Below are positions 23,762-25,593 of a stretch of DNA of 25,593 nt, one piece after another. Within the stretch, counting starts at the first letter, position 1. Each line of letters begins with the position of its first letter. Origin of the DNA: Pseudomonadota bacterium (lineage in GTDB: Bacteria; Pseudomonadota; Alphaproteobacteria; Caulobacterales; Caulobacteraceae); assembly GCA_023451375.1 (NCBI GenBank), contig JAEXZS010000043.1, forward strand, positions 1 through 25,593. The letters are read 5' to 3'. Position numbers and translations under genes: made by a program. Under the pieces are notes generated by a model. It did not search any database, was not told where the DNA came from, and worked only from the letters and a program-made list of their open reading frames with translations.

Positions 23762-23798
23762 GATCAACCGGAACCACCACCATGCGGACGGGTTGATC
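23762..23798. repeat. 8-bp inverted repeat upstream of the CBS gene
   Basis: GATCAACC (23762-23769) and GGTTGATC (23791-23798) are perfect complements 21 bases apart. They lie between the merR stop and the CBS start, and could be an operator or an RNA hairpin; there is no T tract. Confidence 0.45.
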
Positions 23799-23826
23799 CG
23801 GCGACCGGCAACCAGGGAGACCCGCC

Positions 23827-24237
23827 ATGAAGGTTCGCGACGTGATGACCCGTGACGTTCACATCGCCCGCCCCGGCGACACGCTGAGAGAGGTGGCCGA
23901 GCGGATGGCGCGCGGCGACTTCGGCTTCATCCCTGTGGCCGACGGCGACCGGCTGATCGGCACGATCACCGACCGCGACATCGTGGTGCGCGCCGTAGCC
24001 GGCGGCGCGTCGCCCGATGCGCCCGTGGTCGAATATATCAGCCGCGACGCCCAGACGGTGCGCGACGACGCCGACCTGAAGGCCGTGCTGGACCTGATGA
24101 GCAGCCGCCAGATTCGCCGCGCGCCCGTGGTCGACAAGCATGATCGCGTGGTCGGGGTGGTGTCGCTGGGCGACCTGTCGACCCGCGTCAAGGAGAAGTA
24201 CGCGGGCGAGACGCTGGAGAGCATCTCGCGCGGCTGA
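23827..24237 (+). CDS. Two-CBS-domain protein
   Basis: Encodes 136 aa with two CBS modules and nothing else. CBS1 is about residues 1-60 (MKVRDVMTRDVHIARPGDTL, GFIPVADGDRLIGTITDRDIVVR). CBS2 is about 68-128 (DAQTVRDDADLKAVLDLM, IRRAPVVDKHDRVVGVVSLGDLS). Paired CBS domains bind adenine nucleotides such as AMP, ATP or SAM, or sometimes NADH, and stand-alone forms modulate partner proteins. The GTITDRD and GVVSLGD ends carry the phosphate-ribose Asp. The ATG has AGGGAGA upstream. It is 122 bases after merR and has no clear functional link to it. Confidence 0.93.
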   Translation: MKVRDVMTRDVHIARPGDTLREVAERMARGDFGFIPVADGDRLIGTITDRDIVVRAVAGGASPDAPVVEYISRDAQTVRDDADLKAVLDLMSSRQIRRAPVVDKHDRVVGVVSLGDLSTRVKEKYAGETLESISRG

Positions 24238-24290
24238 GGCCGTTCAGCCTTTCTTCACGGCGTTTGCGAACCGCGCCGTAACGGCCCTTC
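24238..24290 (+). terminator. Nested hairpin after the CBS gene
   Basis: Outer stem GGCCGTT (24238-24244) / AACGGCC (24280-24286) encloses an inner stem ACGGCG (24257-24262) / CGCCGT (24274-24279). CTTCTTC follows. It may be a terminator with an imperfect T tract. Confidence 0.5.
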
Positions 24291-24327
24291 TTCATCTTGT
24301 CGCGCTGGCGATCAGAGGGAGGGCCGG

Positions 24328-24876
24328 ATGGCGCGCGCGCAGTTCCAGAAGGGGCAGAAGGTCTGGGTCGAGTGCGTCGGCGCCTGGACATATATCGAGA
24401 AGGTGCAGCCGGTCTGGGCCAAGGGCTTCGACGAGCCGGTGCGTGTCACCTATGACGTCGGCCTGGGTCGCGACTTCGCCGCCAACGAGCTTCAGCTGGC
24501 GATGGACGATCCGGCCGCCAACGATCTGGGCGCCTGGCGGCTAATGCGGGCGCGCAACAAGTGGCAGGCGGAAGAGGATTGCCTGCACCACCCCTATCCC
24601 GGCAGCTATCCGGTGGTGGTGACGGACGCCGCCGACTGGGGCGGCTGGCGCGTGCCCGGCGCGGAGTACGACCGCGATCCCGATCGCATCGAGTACCAGG
24701 CCCGGCTGATCGCCGCCACGCCGCAGCTGGCGCGGCTGGCCGAGGCGCTGGTGGAGCTGGCGGCGGAATCGCCCGACGACGCCCCGCCGCCGCTGCTGGC
24801 GCTGGCCCGGCAGGCGCGGGACATCCTCTCGGCCGTGATCCGCGTGCCCGGCGAGACGCCCGCCGCCGTGGCCTGA
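24328..24876 (+). CDS. Hypothetical protein, possibly beta-barrel N-terminus with helical C-terminus
   Basis: Encodes 182 aa. GAGGGAGGGCC precedes the ATG. The N-terminal half (FQKGQKVWVECVGAWTYIEKV, EPVRVTYDVGLGRDFAANELQ) looks like a small SH3-like beta fold of the kind found in KOW or Tudor-type proteins. The middle contains W and H-rich HHPYPGSYPVVVTDAADWGGWRVPGAEYDRDPDRIEYQ. The last 60 residues are a predicted helical repeat rich in Ala, Leu, Arg. There is no signal peptide or span. Codon usage matches its neighbours. I do not recognise the family. Confidence 0.83.
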   Translation: MARAQFQKGQKVWVECVGAWTYIEKVQPVWAKGFDEPVRVTYDVGLGRDFAANELQLAMDDPAANDLGAWRLMRARNKWQAEEDCLHHPYPGSYPVVVTDAADWGGWRVPGAEYDRDPDRIEYQARLIAATPQLARLAEALVELAAESPDDAPPPLLALARQARDILSAVIRVPGETPAAVA

Positions 24877-24962
24877 TCGCGAAACCCGGCACGCCAGCCT
24901 CGACACGAATCCCCGACGCAGCCTAGATTCCCCCCACGGTGGAATTGGGCCGGGAGCGAACC

Positions 24963-25593
24963 TTGGCAGGCATGGAGCGGCGCGATGAGACGCCGGGGCG
25001 ACGCGCCTCGGATCGCGCCCCCGGCACGCCCGCCTGGTTGAGGATCGTCGCCCTGACCGTGGCCCTGGCGGCGGCGGCCTATGTGCTTCTGGTCGCGCGG
25101 GAAATGAACCGGCCGACGCGCGAAGCCGAGGCGCTGCGGGCGCAGGCGTTGGTCCAGGGCGCGGCCCTGCTGTCGGCGGAGACGAGACTGCGGCTTCAGG
25201 CCGCGCGCGCGGGCCTGACCGCCGCCGCATCCGTGCTGGAGAACGGCGGCGCCCCGCTGGACGCCGTCGAGGCCGCTCGCCGCGCGCAGCCGGACATCGC
25301 TTTCGCCGTCGTCGACGCCGCCGGCGCGTCCCTGGCCGCTGACGGGGCCCCGGCCGCCGCCTTCGCGGCAGCCGCCGGATCGGGCGACATACGCGCGGCG
25401 GACGGTGGATTGCTCATCGAGGAGAGCAGCGCGGACGGCGGCCGGTTGAGGGCCATCGTCGCCCTGCCCGCCCTGCCGACGAACGGCGTGATGCTGAGAC
25501 TGGCGGGTCCCGACGGTCGGGTCGTGGCTTCATCGGATGACGCGGAGCTGGGTCGACCCGGCGCGGAGGTCATCGGCGCGCGCCCCGCCGCAT
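24963..25593 (+). CDS. Membrane-anchored sensor-type protein, N-terminal part (runs off window)
   Basis: Open to the window edge, 210 codons seen. A TTG at 24963 has GGGAG six bases upstream; an ATG at 24972 in the same frame is the alternative. After a basic arginine-rich start (MERRDETPGRRASDRAPG) comes one span, WLRIVALTVALAAAAYVLLVA, then a coiled-coil-like segment (REAEALRAQALVQGAALLSAETRLRLQ). An extracytoplasmic domain follows, with repeated DAAGASLAADG- and GPDGRVVASSDDAELGRPG-like turns typical of Cache or PAS-like sensor folds. The architecture suggests a sensor kinase or c-di-GMP enzyme, but the output domain is outside the window. Confidence 0.7.
   Translation, partial: MAGMERRDETPGRRASDRAPGTPAWLRIVALTVALAAAAYVLLVAREMNRPTREAEALRAQALVQGAALLSAETRLRLQAARAGLTAAASVLENGGAPLDAVEAARRAQPDIAFAVVDAAGASLAADGAPAAAFAAAAGSGDIRAADGGLLIEESSADGGRLRAIVALPALPTNGVMLRLAGPDGRVVASSDDAELGRPGAEVIGARPAA

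Overview
The window is chromosomal DNA of very high G+C content with dense coding on both strands and short gaps. Its gene content suggests an alphaproteobacterium of the order Caulobacterales, with a Brevundimonas- or Caulobacter-like genome as best guess. The evidence is the MotA type, the GSH-dependent formaldehyde pathway, a cysteine-free S4, the BolA/monothiol glutaredoxin pair, and promoter motifs resembling the Caulobacter housekeeping consensus (for example GCTATAAC upstream of map). The assignment is an inference from protein style; no rRNA or tRNA gene was seen.

Layout. 1-4963: end of a small lipoprotein gene, motA, a FATP/FadD-type acyl-CoA synthetase, a single-span Pro/Ala-rich protein, and a CobB-type sirtuin with a small secreted protein upstream of it. 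5099-7722: a formaldehyde-detoxification cluster (S-(hydroxymethyl)glutathione dehydrogenase, VOC protein, S-formylglutathione hydrolase, 73-aa protein), the last three genes overlapping. 7828-9583: Fe/Mn superoxide dismutase, a small unknown gene on the other strand, and rpsD. 9711-14322: two homologous lipoproteins with an SNGCT motif flank a frameshifted MHYT-PAS-GGDEF-EAL gene and an old-yellow-enzyme gene.

14323-18537 (all minus strand): thioesterase, CGFS glutaredoxin, an aldo/keto-reductase-like protein without its catalytic tetrad, BolA, a GNAT acetyltransferase, RadC and methionine aminopeptidase. 18917-21834: a FadL-type outer-membrane transporter converging on an RhlE-type DEAD-box helicase. 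22502-23704: a glutaredoxin-MauE membrane fusion divergent from a MerR regulator, with a mer-operator-like sequence between them. 23827-25593: a two-CBS protein, a conserved-looking unknown, and the start of a membrane sensor protein that runs off the window.

Most of the region is ordinary core genome. No insertion sequence, CRISPR array, prophage or integron was found. The points most worth following up are the MerR/Grx-MauE module with its mixed sensor features, the tetrad-less aldo/keto-reductase-like protein in the BolA-glutaredoxin gene run, the SNGCT lipoprotein family, the frameshift in the c-di-GMP gene, and several inverted or direct repeats in intergenic DNA.
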